Position numbers and translations under genes: made by a program
Part shown: in pieces, positions 33,550 to 43,011 of the stretch
How positions within the stretch are numbered: the first letter of the stretch is position 1
Layout: the number at the start of each line of letters is the position of its first letter
Origin: Draconibacterium sediminis
GTDB lineage: Bacteria; Bacteroidota; Bacteroidia; Bacteroidales; Prolixibacteraceae
Direction: 5' to 3'
DNA: 64,000 nucleotides
NCBI RefSeq assembly: GCF_000949475.1
Contig: NZ_JRHC01000003.1
Coordinates: forward strand, 124,001 to 188,000
The notes under the pieces: generated by a model
Database searches by the model: none
Told to the model about the DNA's origin: nothing
The model's input: the letters and a program-made list of their open reading frames with translations, nothing else

Positions 33550-34273
33550 ACTAAAGTGTATAGCGATTGACGATGAACCCCTTGCTTTAAAACAAATAAT
33601 GGCTTATATTGAGGATGTTCCTTACCTCGAGCTGGCAGGGCAGTATACAAGTGCTGTTAAAGCATATGATTTACTTGAAGAAGAGACCATTGATCTGATG
33701 TTTGTTGATATAAATATGCCCGATCTTAATGGGCTTGATTTTGTAAAAACTCTAAGCCAAAAACCACTTTTAATTTTCACTACCGCTTACAGCGAATATG
33801 CTGTTGAAGGCTTTAAAGTTAATGCCATCGATTATTTGTTAAAACCGTTTTCCTTCGCTGAGTTTTCAGGAGCAGCACAAAAAGCCCTGGCTCAGTTTGA
33901 ATTAGTAAATGGATATAAAAAGAACGATGAGCAGTTCGCTAGTGATGACGATTATTTGTTTATCAAATCAGAATACAAACTGATACGTATAAATCTGAAT
34001 GACATACAATACATTGAAGGTATGAAAGAATATGTAAGAATTCATCAGGTTAACCAAAAACCGGTTATGACATTGCTGAGTATGAAAGCTCTTGAAGAAA
34101 AGTTACCGGAATCAAAATTTATGAGGATTCATCGTTCATTTATCGTAAATCTTGAAAAAGTTCGTATGGTTGAGCGTTTCCGAATTATTTTCGATGATAA
34201 AAAAATAATTCCCGTTTCAGATAATTACAAGGAAAAATTTCAAGACTTTTTAGATCAGAACTTTATGGGTTAA
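33542..34273 (+). CDS. LytTR-family response regulator
   Basis: The 243-residue protein has an N-terminal receiver domain with DDE (residues 10-12), the phospho-acceptor Asp56 in MFVDINMPDLNG and Lys102 region YLLKPF. The C-terminal LytTR DNA-binding domain includes DYLFIKSEYKLIRINLNDIQYIEG and MRIHRSFIVNLEKV. It overlaps the kinase gene, so the two form one signalling pair. Paired LytTR-type direct repeats before the kinase operon and before the DUF1566 gene are its likely targets (inference). Confidence 0.93.
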   Translation: MNKLKCIAIDDEPLALKQIMAYIEDVPYLELAGQYTSAVKAYDLLEEETIDLMFVDINMPDLNGLDFVKTLSQKPLLIFTTAYSEYAVEGFKVNAIDYLLKPFSFAEFSGAAQKALAQFELVNGYKKNDEQFASDDDYLFIKSEYKLIRINLNDIQYIEGMKEYVRIHQVNQKPVMTLLSMKALEEKLPESKFMRIHRSFIVNLEKVRMVERFRIIFDDKKIIPVSDNYKEKFQDFLDQNFMG

Positions 34274-34326
34274 GTTCTTGTTTGCCAGTAATTTTATTAC
34301 AGGTATTTAGTAAGTAGTACTAAAGT

Positions 34327-34358
34327 TTTGAACGCTAAAATTACTTCCCGTATATTTG
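34327..34358 (+). promoter_or_regulatory. Promoter of the M48 protease gene (TTTG-N20-TATATTTG)
   Basis: TTTG (34327-34330) and TATATTTG (34351-34358) are separated by 20 nt, a full match to the Bacteroidota housekeeping promoter. The start site would be near 34364, giving a 17-nt leader before the ATG at 34381. Confidence 0.75.
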
Positions 34359-34380
34359 CGCCTCTAAATAGAACAAAGCT

Positions 34381-35619
34381 ATGCACGAAATACTTTTCTG
34401 GATCATTATCGGAATTCTTGTTGTTGATTTTATCTTCGAGAAATACCTGTCGTACCTGAATACCACAACCATGAGCGACACCATTCCCGAGGAGGTAAAG
34501 GGGATTTACGACGAAGAGAAATACAAAAAACAGCAGGCCTACCAGCGCGAAAATCATCGTTTCGGGATATTAACCAGCAGCTTTAGCATGGTACTTACCT
34601 TAGCTATGTTTTTGTTTTATGGTTTTGCATTGGTTGATGGTTGGGCATGGAGTTTTACCGGAAACGCGATTTTGGCAGCGTTAATTTTTTTCGGAATAAT
34701 CATGTTCGCTTCCGATATTATAAATATCCCGTTTGAAATTTACGACACCTTTAAAATCGAGGAGAAATACGGTTTTAACAAAACCACACCTAAAACATTT
34801 GTTTTTGATAAAATTAAAGGCTGGCTGGTAAGTGCACTTATTGGTGGCGGATTGCTGGCACTGATTATTTTTATCTATCAGTTAACCGGTAGCATGTTCT
34901 GGATTTACGCCTGGCTTGTGGTTTCGGCTTTTTCCATTTTTATGGCTATGTTTTATTCCAACCTGATTGTGCCATTGTTTAATAAACAAACGCCACTTGA
35001 AGAAGGCGAATTACGCGATGCCATCAGCGCTTTTGCACAGAAAGTCGGTTTTAAACTGGATAACATTTTTGTCATCGACGGATCAAAACGATCGACAAAA
35101 GCCAATGCTTATTTTACCGGTTTGGGCGCAAAAAAGCGAATCGTTCTTTACGATACTTTGATAAACGACCTGAATACCGAAGAGCTGGTAGCTGTTTTGG
35201 CACACGAAATTGGCCACAACAAAAAGAAACACGTAGTACAGGGACTATTGATTGGTTTGGTGCAAACAGCCATTGTTTTGTTTGTTTTTGGTTTGCTGAT
35301 CGACAGCCCGGTTTTAAGTGCTGCATTGGGTGTTGAAGAACCCAATTTTCATATTGGCATGGTGGCTTTTGGTGTGTTGTATACGCCCATTTCCTTTTTC
35401 ACCGGCATTTTTATGAATATCCTTTCGCGGAAAAACGAATACCAGGCCGACCGTTTTGCAGCTGAAAATTATAAACCGGAAGCGTTGGCATCGGCATTAA
35501 AAAAGTTGTCGATCAATAACCTGAGTAATCTAACGCCACACAAAACCTTTGTATTCTTTCATTACTCGCACCCGACTTTGTTGCAGCGTTTGGCGTTTTT
35601 AAAGTCGTTTGAGAAGTAG
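34381..35619 (+). CDS. M48 family metallopeptidase, Ste24/CAAX prenyl protease-like
   Basis: The 412-residue membrane protein has about seven hydrophobic helices and the zinc motif HEIGH (residues 275-279), with the third ligand in NEYQADRFA (about residue 353). The N-terminal domain KYLSYLNTT and the ...IPFEIYDTFKIEEKYGFNKTTP segment are the Ste24 signature. Bacterial homologues are thought to act in membrane protein quality control. The gene has its own strong promoter. No farnesylated substrate is expected in bacteria, so the natural substrate is unknown. Confidence 0.93.
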   Translation: MHEILFWIIIGILVVDFIFEKYLSYLNTTTMSDTIPEEVKGIYDEEKYKKQQAYQRENHRFGILTSSFSMVLTLAMFLFYGFALVDGWAWSFTGNAILAALIFFGIIMFASDIINIPFEIYDTFKIEEKYGFNKTTPKTFVFDKIKGWLVSALIGGGLLALIIFIYQLTGSMFWIYAWLVVSAFSIFMAMFYSNLIVPLFNKQTPLEEGELRDAISAFAQKVGFKLDNIFVIDGSKRSTKANAYFTGLGAKKRIVLYDTLINDLNTEELVAVLAHEIGHNKKKHVVQGLLIGLVQTAIVLFVFGLLIDSPVLSAALGVEEPNFHIGMVAFGVLYTPISFFTGIFMNILSRKNEYQADRFAAENYKPEALASALKKLSINNLSNLTPHKTFVFFHYSHPTLLQRLAFLKSFEK

Positions 35620-35871
35620 GACGAAAACTCTCGCAAAGGCGCAAAAGCGCGAAGCGAAATATTCATGTTTTTGACGGAGCTTATTTGGAAAGCCTATTAA
35701 GCATTGTTGCATTAAAGCATTTACGCATTTGAAAATTTAACCACAAAGTTGCTCAAAGTCGGCACAAGGTTGCACAAAGAAGAAAAGTCCCGGCCGCAAA
35801 TTGCAATTCATTCGATTTACTTCATCCAAATAGTTTTTCACTTACTTTAGTGCTAACAAAACAAAACACAA
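35620..35871. repeat. Composite intergenic repeat, short form
   Basis: The stretch has GCATTGTTGCATTAAAGC-type words (35701-35727), then AACCACAAAGTTGCTCAAAG and GCACAAGGTTGCACAAAG (35740-35779), and AAAAGTCCCGGCCGCAAAT. The ACAAAG words match, in inverse, those at 3245-3296 before cysH. No gene is seen. Confidence 0.5.
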
Positions 35872-36219
35872 ATGAATTCTTTCAAAAATACACTCATTCA
35901 AATCACACATAACGGAATGGGATCAGGCAATGAAGAACTGGGGCAACTACTGGTAAAAAACTACCTGACATTACTTTGCGAAGAAGAAGAAGTTCCCAAA
36001 GTGATTACCTTTTACAATGAAGGGGTGAAACTTATCTGCTCCGGTTCCGTAGCTCTTGAACCTTTAAAACAGCTCGCGGAAAAAGGAGTAAAACTGGTGG
36101 CTTGCAAAACTTGTTTAAACCATTTTCGATTGCTGGAAAAAGTTGAAGTCGGTATAGCCGGAACAATGGTTGACATTATGCATTTTCAGAAAGTGGCGGA
36201 AAAGGTTGTGAACCTCTAA
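35872..36219 (+). CDS. DsrE/YedF-like protein
   Basis: The 115-residue protein matches the C-terminal DsrE-like domain of YedF, a sulfurtransferase-like protein linked to selenium metabolism in some bacteria: FYNEGVKLICSGSVALEPLKQLAEKG, then VACKTCLNHFRLLEKVEVGIAGTMVDIM. C(K)TC residues could be active-site thiols. The N-terminal TusA-like domain of full YedF is absent. selD-selU is 8 kb away, so a link to selenium is possible but not shown by operon structure. Confidence 0.7.
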   Translation: MNSFKNTLIQITHNGMGSGNEELGQLLVKNYLTLLCEEEEVPKVITFYNEGVKLICSGSVALEPLKQLAEKGVKLVACKTCLNHFRLLEKVEVGIAGTMVDIMHFQKVAEKVVNL

Positions 36220-36338
36220 ATCAATCCTGAATGTTTTAATGCGATAATGCTTAAATGAGAACTCGCGGCTCGAAACTCGGAGCTAGTGGCTTTTTTTACT
36301 TTTGCCTTTCTACTTTGTCCTTTTGCCTTTTATAATGT
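36220..36338 (-). repeat. Composite intergenic repeat, reverse orientation
   Basis: On the minus strand the modules read GGCAAAAGG (36321-36329, again 36300-36307), then CTAGCTCCGAG...GAGCCGCGAG (36258-36284), then GCATTATCGCATTAAAAC (36233-36251). The order agrees with 15963-16206 in inverse. Its TTTG at 36314-36317 serves as the -33 element of the cinA promoter. Confidence 0.6.
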
Positions 36339-36346
36339 TAAATTTG
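36314..36346 (+). promoter_or_regulatory. Promoter of cinA (TTTG-N21-TAAATTTG)
   Basis: TTTG (36314-36317) and TAAATTTG (36339-36346) are 21 nt apart. The start site would be near 36353, and the ATG is at 36381. Confidence 0.65.
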
Positions 36347-36380
36347 CTAATCCTAAAACATGTGCAATTAAATTAAAGGA

Positions 36381-37628
36381 ATGAAAGCAGAAATAATTAC
36401 TATAGGCGATGAAATACTGATCGGACAGATTGTTGATACCAACTCGGCCTGGATGGGCGAGCAGTTTAACCTGAATGGTATTGAAATTTACCAAATAACA
36501 TCAGTTCACGATGATCACGATCATATTATGCGAGCGATAAAAAGTGCAGAAGAACATGCCGATTTGGTGGTAATTACCGGTGGACTTGGACCCACCAAAG
36601 ACGATATTACCAAACACACGCTTTGCGAGTATTTCAACACCAAACTTGTTTTTCACGAACCCACTTTAAAAGCAATTTACGAGCGATTCAAATTCCGTGG
36701 GATTGATATGAACAAAATGAATCGCGACCAGGCAATGTTGCCCGAATCGTGTACGATTCTACCCAATAAAATGGGAACTGCTCCGGGAATGTGGTTCGAA
36801 AAGAACGATACCATTTTTGTGTCGATGCCGGGCGTACCTTTTGAAATGCAATACCTGGTAGAATTTGAATTGTTACCTCGTTTGCGCGAAACCGGACGAA
36901 CAAAAGCAATTTTTCATAAAACGGTGCTGACACAGGGGGTTCCCGAGTCGATGCTGGCCGAACGAATCGCCGATTGGGAAGATGCTTTGCCAACGCACAT
37001 TAAACTGGCTTATTTACCCAATCCGATGGCTGTGAGACTGCGGCTTTCCGCAATTGGTTACAATGTGGAGTCTTTAAAAAGCGATGTGGAGAGCGAAATA
37101 GAAAAGCTTAAAAACATAATTCCGGAGGCCATTTACGGCTACGATCTTGAAACGATGGCGGAGGTAATTGGCCGTGAATTGGTGCAGCAAAATAAAAAAC
37201 TGGCTGTTGCCGAAAGTTGCACGGGCGGTTATATTTCGCACCTTATCACTTCTGTTTCCGGTAGTTCTGCCTATTACAACGGTTCGGTTACGTCGTATTC
37301 CAACGAAATGAAAGAAAGGTTGCTTGGCGTTAGTCGCGAAAATCTGGAAAAATACGGTGCTGTTAGCGAGCAAGTGGCACGCGAAATGGTTGAAGGCGTA
37401 AAACGTGTGATGAATGCCGATTATGCTCTGGCAACCACCGGAATAGCCGGACCAACAGGAGGTACAGAAGAAAAACCAGTTGGAACGGTTTGGATCGCTG
37501 TGTCGGGACCGGAGAAAACATTGGTGAAAAAATACACCTTTGTTGGCGATCAGCGCGACCGGAATATTGTACGCTCCGGCCAAACAGCACTGCAATTGCT
37601 GCGACGAATGGTGCTTGGTGAGCTTTAA
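36381..37628 (+). CDS. cinA: CinA: competence/damage-inducible protein, molybdopterin-binding and NMN amidase domains
   Basis: The 415-residue protein fuses an N-terminal MoCF/COG1058 domain (ITIGDEILIGQIVDTNSAWM, VVITGGLGPTKDDITK) to a C-terminal PncC domain (LAVAESCTGGYISHLITSVSGSSAYYNGSVTSY, TTGIAGPTGGT). The first domain hydrolyses ADP-ribose-type substrates and the second deamidates nicotinamide mononucleotide in NAD salvage. Length is normal for CinA. It has its own promoter. No competence genes are nearby. Confidence 0.95.
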   Translation: MKAEIITIGDEILIGQIVDTNSAWMGEQFNLNGIEIYQITSVHDDHDHIMRAIKSAEEHADLVVITGGLGPTKDDITKHTLCEYFNTKLVFHEPTLKAIYERFKFRGIDMNKMNRDQAMLPESCTILPNKMGTAPGMWFEKNDTIFVSMPGVPFEMQYLVEFELLPRLRETGRTKAIFHKTVLTQGVPESMLAERIADWEDALPTHIKLAYLPNPMAVRLRLSAIGYNVESLKSDVESEIEKLKNIIPEAIYGYDLETMAEVIGRELVQQNKKLAVAESCTGGYISHLITSVSGSSAYYNGSVTSYSNEMKERLLGVSRENLEKYGAVSEQVAREMVEGVKRVMNADYALATTGIAGPTGGTEEKPVGTVWIAVSGPEKTLVKKYTFVGDQRDRNIVRSGQTALQLLRRMVLGEL

Positions 37629-37704
37629 TTTTCAGCTTCGGTCTGTCGTCTTCAATCTTCCAACTTTTTAACAACTTCTAACGTTCTTAAACGTTCTAAT
37701 GATG

Positions 37705-37712
37705 TATTTTTG
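37705..37712 (+). promoter_or_regulatory. Candidate -7 box (TATTTTTG) of the AsmA gene
   Basis: The sequence fits TAnnTTTG 19 nt before the ATG at 37732. No -33 TTTG is visible. Confidence 0.4.
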
Positions 37713-37731
37713 AATCAGAAAACAGAAAAAT

Positions 37732-40206
37732 ATGAAACGAATACTAGTAATTATACTCATCGTAATTGTAGTGCTTTTTGGAGCCATTTTGGCAATTCCG
37801 GTGTTCTTCAAACAGAATATTCTGAATACAGCAAAAACGACCCTCAATAAACAATTAAATGCTGAGGTTGAATTTGCCGATCTGAAACTGTCGTTGTTTA
37901 AAAATTTCCCAAAAGTTACAGTTGATCTGCAGGATGTACTGATCAAAGGGAAAGCTGAGTTTGCACAGGATACATTGCTAAATATCCCGCGTTTTGCTGC
38001 AACAATGAATTTGTCATCGCTTTTTAGTTCAGACAGAAGTATTGAGGAAATCATTCTTGAAAAACCCTCGCTGAATTTGGTTGTTGCAGAATCAGGAAAT
38101 TTAAACTGGGATGTTGCTCCGGCTTCGGCTTCGGCTGAAAAAGAAAGTGCAACCAGAGCTGATGCTGAGGAGTTCCAGTTGGCGCTCGAAAATATTGAGG
38201 TGAAGGATGCGCGCCTGATTTATAACGATAAGTTGGCAAAAATGCGTGCCGATTTGGAAGACATCAACCTGGATATTTCGGGCGAAATGTTTGGCAATAC
38301 TACACAACTGAATATTGGGGGAGTGGTTAGCAATCTTACCTATTCAATGGAAGGGATTAACTATGTGTCGAATACTTCGCTGGATTTGAAAACCTTGCTT
38401 GATGTTGATTTTGAATCGATGTTGTTTACGATTGCCGAAAGCGAGTTGCTGATAAACCGTCTGCCACTTGAATTGAGTGGCGATGTTAGCGTGCCCAACG
38501 ATACTACCTTTCTGAATCTTCAGCTAAAAACAAAAGCATCGGATTTCGAGAACTTTTTAGCGCTGGTTCCCAAAGATTACGAGGAATATTTAAAAGACAT
38601 TACCACCACCGGATCGGCAACGATTTCAGGTGGCGTTTCGGGCTATTACATTGATGAGGATTATCCGAAAATAGACTTGCAGGTTAAAGTCGACAATGGC
38701 AACTTTAAGTATGCCGAAATGCCCGAGGAAATCAAAAATATCAGAGCCGAAATGCTGATCGGAAAACCTCAAGGCGAGCTGGATCTGCTGAAAATAAACA
38801 TCAACAAAGCACATGCTGAAATTCGTAACAACCCGGTTGATCTGACATTGAAAATTTCGAATCCGGTAAGCGATCCGTTATTTGATGGCGCATTTGTTGG
38901 CAAAATAAATCTCGATCATTTAAAAGATGCGCTGCCAATGGACAGCGTAAATATTTCAGGAATTATTGATGCCAATCTGTTTGCCAACGGTCGTTACTCC
39001 GACGTTGAAGCCGAGGCTTACGACAAAATAAAATCGGATGGAGTAGTGTTGTTAAGCAACTTTGTTTACGATTCGCCCGATCTCACACAACAGGTGGTAA
39101 TTCCATCAGGGCAAATGGATTTTTCGCCGCAGAATATTAACCTCGGAAATTTCATCCTTAAAGTTGGTGAAAGCGATTTTCGTTTGTCGGGAAAAGTGAG
39201 TAATTACCTGAATTATGTGATGAAAGACGGTGTGCTGAAAGGGAATCTGCAGCTGAATTCGAACTACGTAAACTTAAACGAATTGCTTCGTTTACAGGTA
39301 ATGGAAGAAGAGGCTGAGCAAAATGCGGAAACAGAACTGGAAACACTGGCTTTTGATGTACCGGAAAATATCGATATCACCTTCCGTTCAACTATAAACC
39401 GCGCTGTTTTCAACCGCATTCCGATTACAGACATAAAAGGAGAAGTTCAGGCAGTGGATAAAAAACTGATCCTCGACGGACTGGACATGAACATGCTGGA
39501 TGGAAAAATGACCATGAACGGATCATACGAAAATACCGCTCAAAACCAACCTTTGTTTGACCTTGGTTTTGACATTGCAGGATTTGATATTCCTACCATG
39601 TACCATACCGTAGCGGGGTTCAGGAAACTGATTCCGGGCGCGGGAAACAGTACCGGAAAACTCAGCACAAGTCTGGGAATGAAAGGAAGATTGAGCCCGC
39701 AGCTTAAGCTGATTGCTGCCACAACCAACGGTAAAGGATCATTCAGCACCAATAATGTTGAAATTAATGATTCGCCATTGTTTAACCAACTGAGTGGGAT
39801 TCTGAAAAAGGAAAAACTTCGGAATGTAACTATCGGCGATTTTACAGCAAATTTAACCGTTGAAGACGGAAGCTTGTTGTTGCGTCCGTTTACCACTAAA
39901 GTGATTGGGCAGGAAACAACGATAAGTGGAAGTTTAAATGCGGAAAGTTTACTCGATATGCGACTGGATTTTAATGTCGAGCGTGAAATGTTTGGCCCCG
40001 ATATTCAGAAAATACTGGCTGTGTTACCGGGAAATGAAAAGATTACCATGCTACCGGCCGGAGTTGTTCTGAAAGGTCCGGTTGGCGATGCAAAAGTAAA
40101 TCTTGATTTAAGTGCCACGCAAAAAGCAGTTACCGATGCCACAAAAGACGATCTGAAAAACTCGTTGAATAAATTGGGCGACGGTCTTAAGAAATTATTC
40201 AAATAA
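37732..40206 (+). CDS. AsmA family protein
   Basis: The 824-residue protein has one N-terminal membrane anchor (residues 5-27), then an AsmA N-terminal domain (about 30-130; LNKQLNAEVEFADLKLSLFKNFPKVTVDLQDVLIKG) and repeated beta-rich segments. The C-terminal AsmA_2-like part (about 560-800) includes GKMTMNGSYENTA, GKLSTSLGMKGRLSPQL and TTISGSLNAESLLDMRLDF. AsmA/TamB-like proteins bridge the envelope and are proposed to move lipid between membranes. This one is anchored in the inner membrane with a long periplasmic groove. The gene is monocistronic. Confidence 0.88.
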   Translation: MKRILVIILIVIVVLFGAILAIPVFFKQNILNTAKTTLNKQLNAEVEFADLKLSLFKNFPKVTVDLQDVLIKGKAEFAQDTLLNIPRFAATMNLSSLFSSDRSIEEIILEKPSLNLVVAESGNLNWDVAPASASAEKESATRADAEEFQLALENIEVKDARLIYNDKLAKMRADLEDINLDISGEMFGNTTQLNIGGVVSNLTYSMEGINYVSNTSLDLKTLLDVDFESMLFTIAESELLINRLPLELSGDVSVPNDTTFLNLQLKTKASDFENFLALVPKDYEEYLKDITTTGSATISGGVSGYYIDEDYPKIDLQVKVDNGNFKYAEMPEEIKNIRAEMLIGKPQGELDLLKININKAHAEIRNNPVDLTLKISNPVSDPLFDGAFVGKINLDHLKDALPMDSVNISGIIDANLFANGRYSDVEAEAYDKIKSDGVVLLSNFVYDSPDLTQQVVIPSGQMDFSPQNINLGNFILKVGESDFRLSGKVSNYLNYVMKDGVLKGNLQLNSNYVNLNELLRLQVMEEEAEQNAETELETLAFDVPENIDITFRSTINRAVFNRIPITDIKGEVQAVDKKLILDGLDMNMLDGKMTMNGSYENTAQNQPLFDLGFDIAGFDIPTMYHTVAGFRKLIPGAGNSTGKLSTSLGMKGRLSPQLKLIAATTNGKGSFSTNNVEINDSPLFNQLSGILKKEKLRNVTIGDFTANLTVEDGSLLLRPFTTKVIGQETTISGSLNAESLLDMRLDFNVEREMFGPDIQKILAVLPGNEKITMLPAGVVLKGPVGDAKVNLDLSATQKAVTDATKDDLKNSLNKLGDGLKKLFK

Positions 40207-40387
40207 CATTTACCGCCAATTGGTTTAAACCGGATGGTGTAACTTTATTATCAGAATAGCTTTTGAATATTCTGTGGGGTTTTGTTGTATAATATTAGGT
40301 AATCCACAGAATAAACACAGAAAAATGCGTATTTTGCCGACGCAAATTATCTGGGCAACCAGGCAGCATTATCAATTGAATTAGTAA

Positions 40388-41191
40388 ATGACAGACAAAG
40401 TAGTTGTAATTACCGGAGCTTCGTCGGGAATAGGAAAAGCACTAGCCGAAAAATATGCAGCAAAGGGTTTCAACCTGGTATTGGCAGCGCGCAGAATTGA
40501 GCGTTTAGAGGCGTTGAAAGAAAAACTTTCCAATGTTGAAGTTTTGCCGGTAAAAACCGATGTCTCGAATGAAGAGGATTGCAAGCATTTGATCGATAAA
40601 GCAATCGAGCGCTTCGGAAAAATCAATATTCTTATTAATAATGCGGGAATTTCGATGCGGGCGGTACTCGAAGACGTTGAAACCGAAGTATTGCGAAAAG
40701 TAATGGATGTGAACTACTGGGGCACCGTTTATTGCACCAAATATGCACTTCCGTATTTGTTGGAGCAAAAAGGTTCTGTTGTTGGGGTGATTTCAACGGG
40801 TGGATACATTGGGTTGCCAGGTCGTACCGGCTATTCATCATCAAAATTTGCAGTACGTGGATTTTTAGATACACTTCGGGTTGAATATTTGCGTGCCGGA
40901 TTGCATGTTTTAGTAGTAGCTCCAGGTTTTACAGCTTCTGAAATTCGCGAAACCGCGCTGGTTGCCGATGGTAGTCAGCAAGGCAAAACACCTCGCAACG
41001 AAAATAAAATGATGTCGGCCGAGCGTTGTGCATCAATTATGTACCGTGCCATTAAAAACCGCCGGCGAAAAATGATCGTTTCTTTCTGGGATGGAAAGGT
41101 GATTGTTCTTGTGGCTAAACTCTGGGCCTGGTTGGTCGATCAGATTCTTTATGCCGTTTTCAAAAACGAACCGGATTCACCGTTGAAATAG
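40388..41191 (+). CDS. SDR family oxidoreductase
   Basis: The 267-residue protein is a classical short-chain dehydrogenase: TGASSGIGKALA (cofactor loop, residues 9-20), NNAG (84-87), and the catalytic Ser136, Tyr149 and Lys153. An Arg pair after the second strand (AARRIE) suggests NADP(H). The C-terminal extension has a hydrophobic stretch (KVIVLVAKLWAWLVDQILYAVF) like membrane-associated SDRs. The substrate is unknown. It stands alone, followed by a composite repeat. Confidence 0.85.
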   Translation: MTDKVVVITGASSGIGKALAEKYAAKGFNLVLAARRIERLEALKEKLSNVEVLPVKTDVSNEEDCKHLIDKAIERFGKINILINNAGISMRAVLEDVETEVLRKVMDVNYWGTVYCTKYALPYLLEQKGSVVGVISTGGYIGLPGRTGYSSSKFAVRGFLDTLRVEYLRAGLHVLVVAPGFTASEIRETALVADGSQQGKTPRNENKMMSAERCASIMYRAIKNRRRKMIVSFWDGKVIVLVAKLWAWLVDQILYAVFKNEPDSPLK

Positions 41192-41312
41192 CTAAGAGCC
41201 ACGAGCCACTAGCTACGAGTTACAAGCATCCAGCATCCAGCATCGAGCATCTGGTATCGGATATCCAGTTGAGCGAAGCGAAATCCCGACCGGAAGCGTC
41301 GGGGCATCCAGA
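41192..41312 (+). repeat. Composite intergenic repeat with CCCGAC/GTCGGG palindrome
   Basis: GCCACGAGCCACTAGCTACGAG (41198-41219) is followed by CATCCAGCATCCAGCATCGAGCATC words and then AAATCCCGACCGGAAGCGTCGGG (41281-41303), the last matching 414-431. Confidence 0.55.
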
Positions 41313-41313
41313 C

Positions 41314-41341
41314 AAAAAAAATCCCGACAAAATGCCGGGAT
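41314..41341 (-). terminator. Terminator of ahpF
   Basis: The stem ATCCCG (41321-41326) / CGGGAT (41336-41341) has an A run at 41314-41321, which is a T run on the minus strand. It lies 40 nt after the ahpF stop. Confidence 0.75.
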
Positions 41342-41381
41342 GATTTAAAAACGAAAATGTATCACTGTTAATTATCAGTTG

Positions 41382-42941
41382 TTAATTCTGAACCAGCTTA
41401 TTTTTAATCTTGTCTTCAAAGGCTGAGAGGGCAGCTTTCGATCCTTCGCCCATTGCAATTACAATTTGTTTGTAAGGAACCACCGAAACGTCTCCTGCGG
41501 CATAAACGCCCGCTTGTTTTGTGCGGCAATGCGCGTCAATCTCAATTTCGCCCATTCGGTTGGTTTCAACCACTTCGGAGAATACTTTACTGTTGGCTTG
41601 CAATCCAATCTGAACAAACACACCATCAGTAGTAATTGTTTCTGTTTTTTCTGTTTCTCTGTTTTTGTATTCCAATGCGGTAACTTTATTGCCATCGCCA
41701 ATAACAGCTGTTGTTTGCGCATTGGTGTGGATCGTAACATTTGGTAATGTTTTTAGTTTGTCTTGCAAAACCTGGTCGCCTTTTAGTTCGTCCATAAACT
41801 CAAGCACGGTAACTTCCAATGCAATTGACGAAAGGTCGATGGCAGCTTCCAAGCCGGAGTTTCCTCCCCCCACAACAACTACTTTTTTGCCTTTGTAGAA
41901 TGGCCCGTCGCAGTGGGTACAGAATGCTACTCCTGAACCGATATATTCGTTTTCGCCGGGAACCCCCAAACGTTTCCAGCTTGCACCGGTGGCAATTATC
42001 AGTGCAGGGGTTTTAAATGTTTCATTTAACGATGTTTGTACTTCTTTCAAGCCGTCTTTTAGGCTTACATTTTCAACTCGACGGTTTTCAAGTACATCAA
42101 TCGGGTAGTCTTTTAAGTGGCTCATCAAATCTGCCGAAAGTTTTGTCCCGGTAGTTTGAGGTATCGAAATCATGTTTTCGATTGAAACAGTTTCGTTTAG
42201 CTGACCGCCAACTTTTTCGGCCACCAAAGCCACCGAAAAACCTTTTCGTGCTGAATAAACTGCTGCAGATACGCCGGCAGGTCCGCCGCCAACAACTACT
42301 ACATCATATTCTTTTTCAACGGGTGCACTTGTAACAGGTTCCGAGCCTACCTTTTCTTGCAGTTTGGCCAGCAATTCGCCAATTGATGAGCGGCCAACAT
42401 GCATTTGTTCGCCATTGGCATAAACCGTTGGAACAGCTTGTATTCCCAGCGCTTCAACTTCTTCTTTGTTAATTTGTCCGTCGATAATTTCGTGACGAAT
42501 ATTGGGGTTTAACAGCGTTAAAACATTTAATGCCTGAACCACTTCCGGGCAATTGGTACAGCTTAGCGAAATGTAGCTTTTTAGTACAATCTCGCCTTTT
42601 AGCCCTTTTATCTGGTTGGCAACCGCTTCGTCGGGCAGGTTTTTACCAATGCCGTCGAGGTTTAAAATTGCGGTTAGCAACGACGGAAATTCGTGTCCGT
42701 TGGGTATTGCACGAAAAATGATGTTTGTGGGGGTGTTATTTTTTAAGATGGTAAATTCCAGCTCTTTTCCTTCTTCAATAGTAACATCAAATTTTTCCGA
42801 GGTAGATGCAACGTCATCCAACAAACCAGTTAGCTGGGCTTTGTCAGGATGAGAATTTGCAACTGCAACCTGAAAGGTGTAATTGTTTTTTAGGGGGCTG
42901 AAAACCTCTTTTAATTTATCTTTTATGGCTTGTTGTAACAT
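41382..42941 (-). CDS. ahpF: Alkyl hydroperoxide reductase subunit F
   Basis: The 519-residue flavoprotein has an N-terminal tandem thioredoxin-like domain with [12 protein letters not shown] (CTNC about residue 130), then FAD binding at [19 protein letters not shown], the redox-active CTHC in [14 protein letters not shown] binding at [13 protein letters not shown], and [21 protein letters not shown]. It passes electrons from NAD(P)H to AhpC. It follows ahpC by 70 nt on the same strand, with a 9-bp hairpin between them that could set the AhpC:AhpF ratio. Confidence 0.96.
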   Translation of the reverse strand: MLQQAIKDKLKEVFSPLKNNYTFQVAVANSHPDKAQLTGLLDDVASTSEKFDVTIEEGKELEFTILKNNTPTNIIFRAIPNGHEFPSLLTAILNLDGIGKNLPDEAVANQIKGLKGEIVLKSYISLSCTNCPEVVQALNVLTLLNPNIRHEIIDGQINKEEVEALGIQAVPTVYANGEQMHVGRSSIGELLAKLQEKVGSEPVTSAPVEKEYDVVVVGGGPAGVSAAVYSARKGFSVALVAEKVGGQLNETVSIENMISIPQTTGTKLSADLMSHLKDYPIDVLENRRVENVSLKDGLKEVQTSLNETFKTPALIIATGASWKRLGVPGENEYIGSGVAFCTHCDGPFYKGKKVVVVGGGNSGLEAAIDLSSIALEVTVLEFMDELKGDQVLQDKLKTLPNVTIHTNAQTTAVIGDGNKVTALEYKNRETEKTETITTDGVFVQIGLQANSKVFSEVVETNRMGEIEIDAHCRTKQAGVYAAGDVSVVPYKQIVIAMGEGSKAALSAFEDKIKNKLVQN

Positions 42942-42956
42942 GACTTTGGTTTTTAA

Positions 42957-42980
42957 AGGAGCAGCTAAAATGCTGCTCCT
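42957..42980. promoter_or_regulatory. Hairpin between ahpC and ahpF
   Basis: AGGAGCAGC (42957-42965) / GCTGCTCCT (42972-42980) forms a perfect 9-bp stem with a 6-nt loop. On the minus strand the following sequence is only TTTAAAAACC, so it is probably a partial terminator or mRNA-stabilising hairpin rather than a full stop. Confidence 0.65.
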
Positions 42981-43011
42981 GATTTTTTAAGATTTATTTT
43001 TGAGACGTTTA

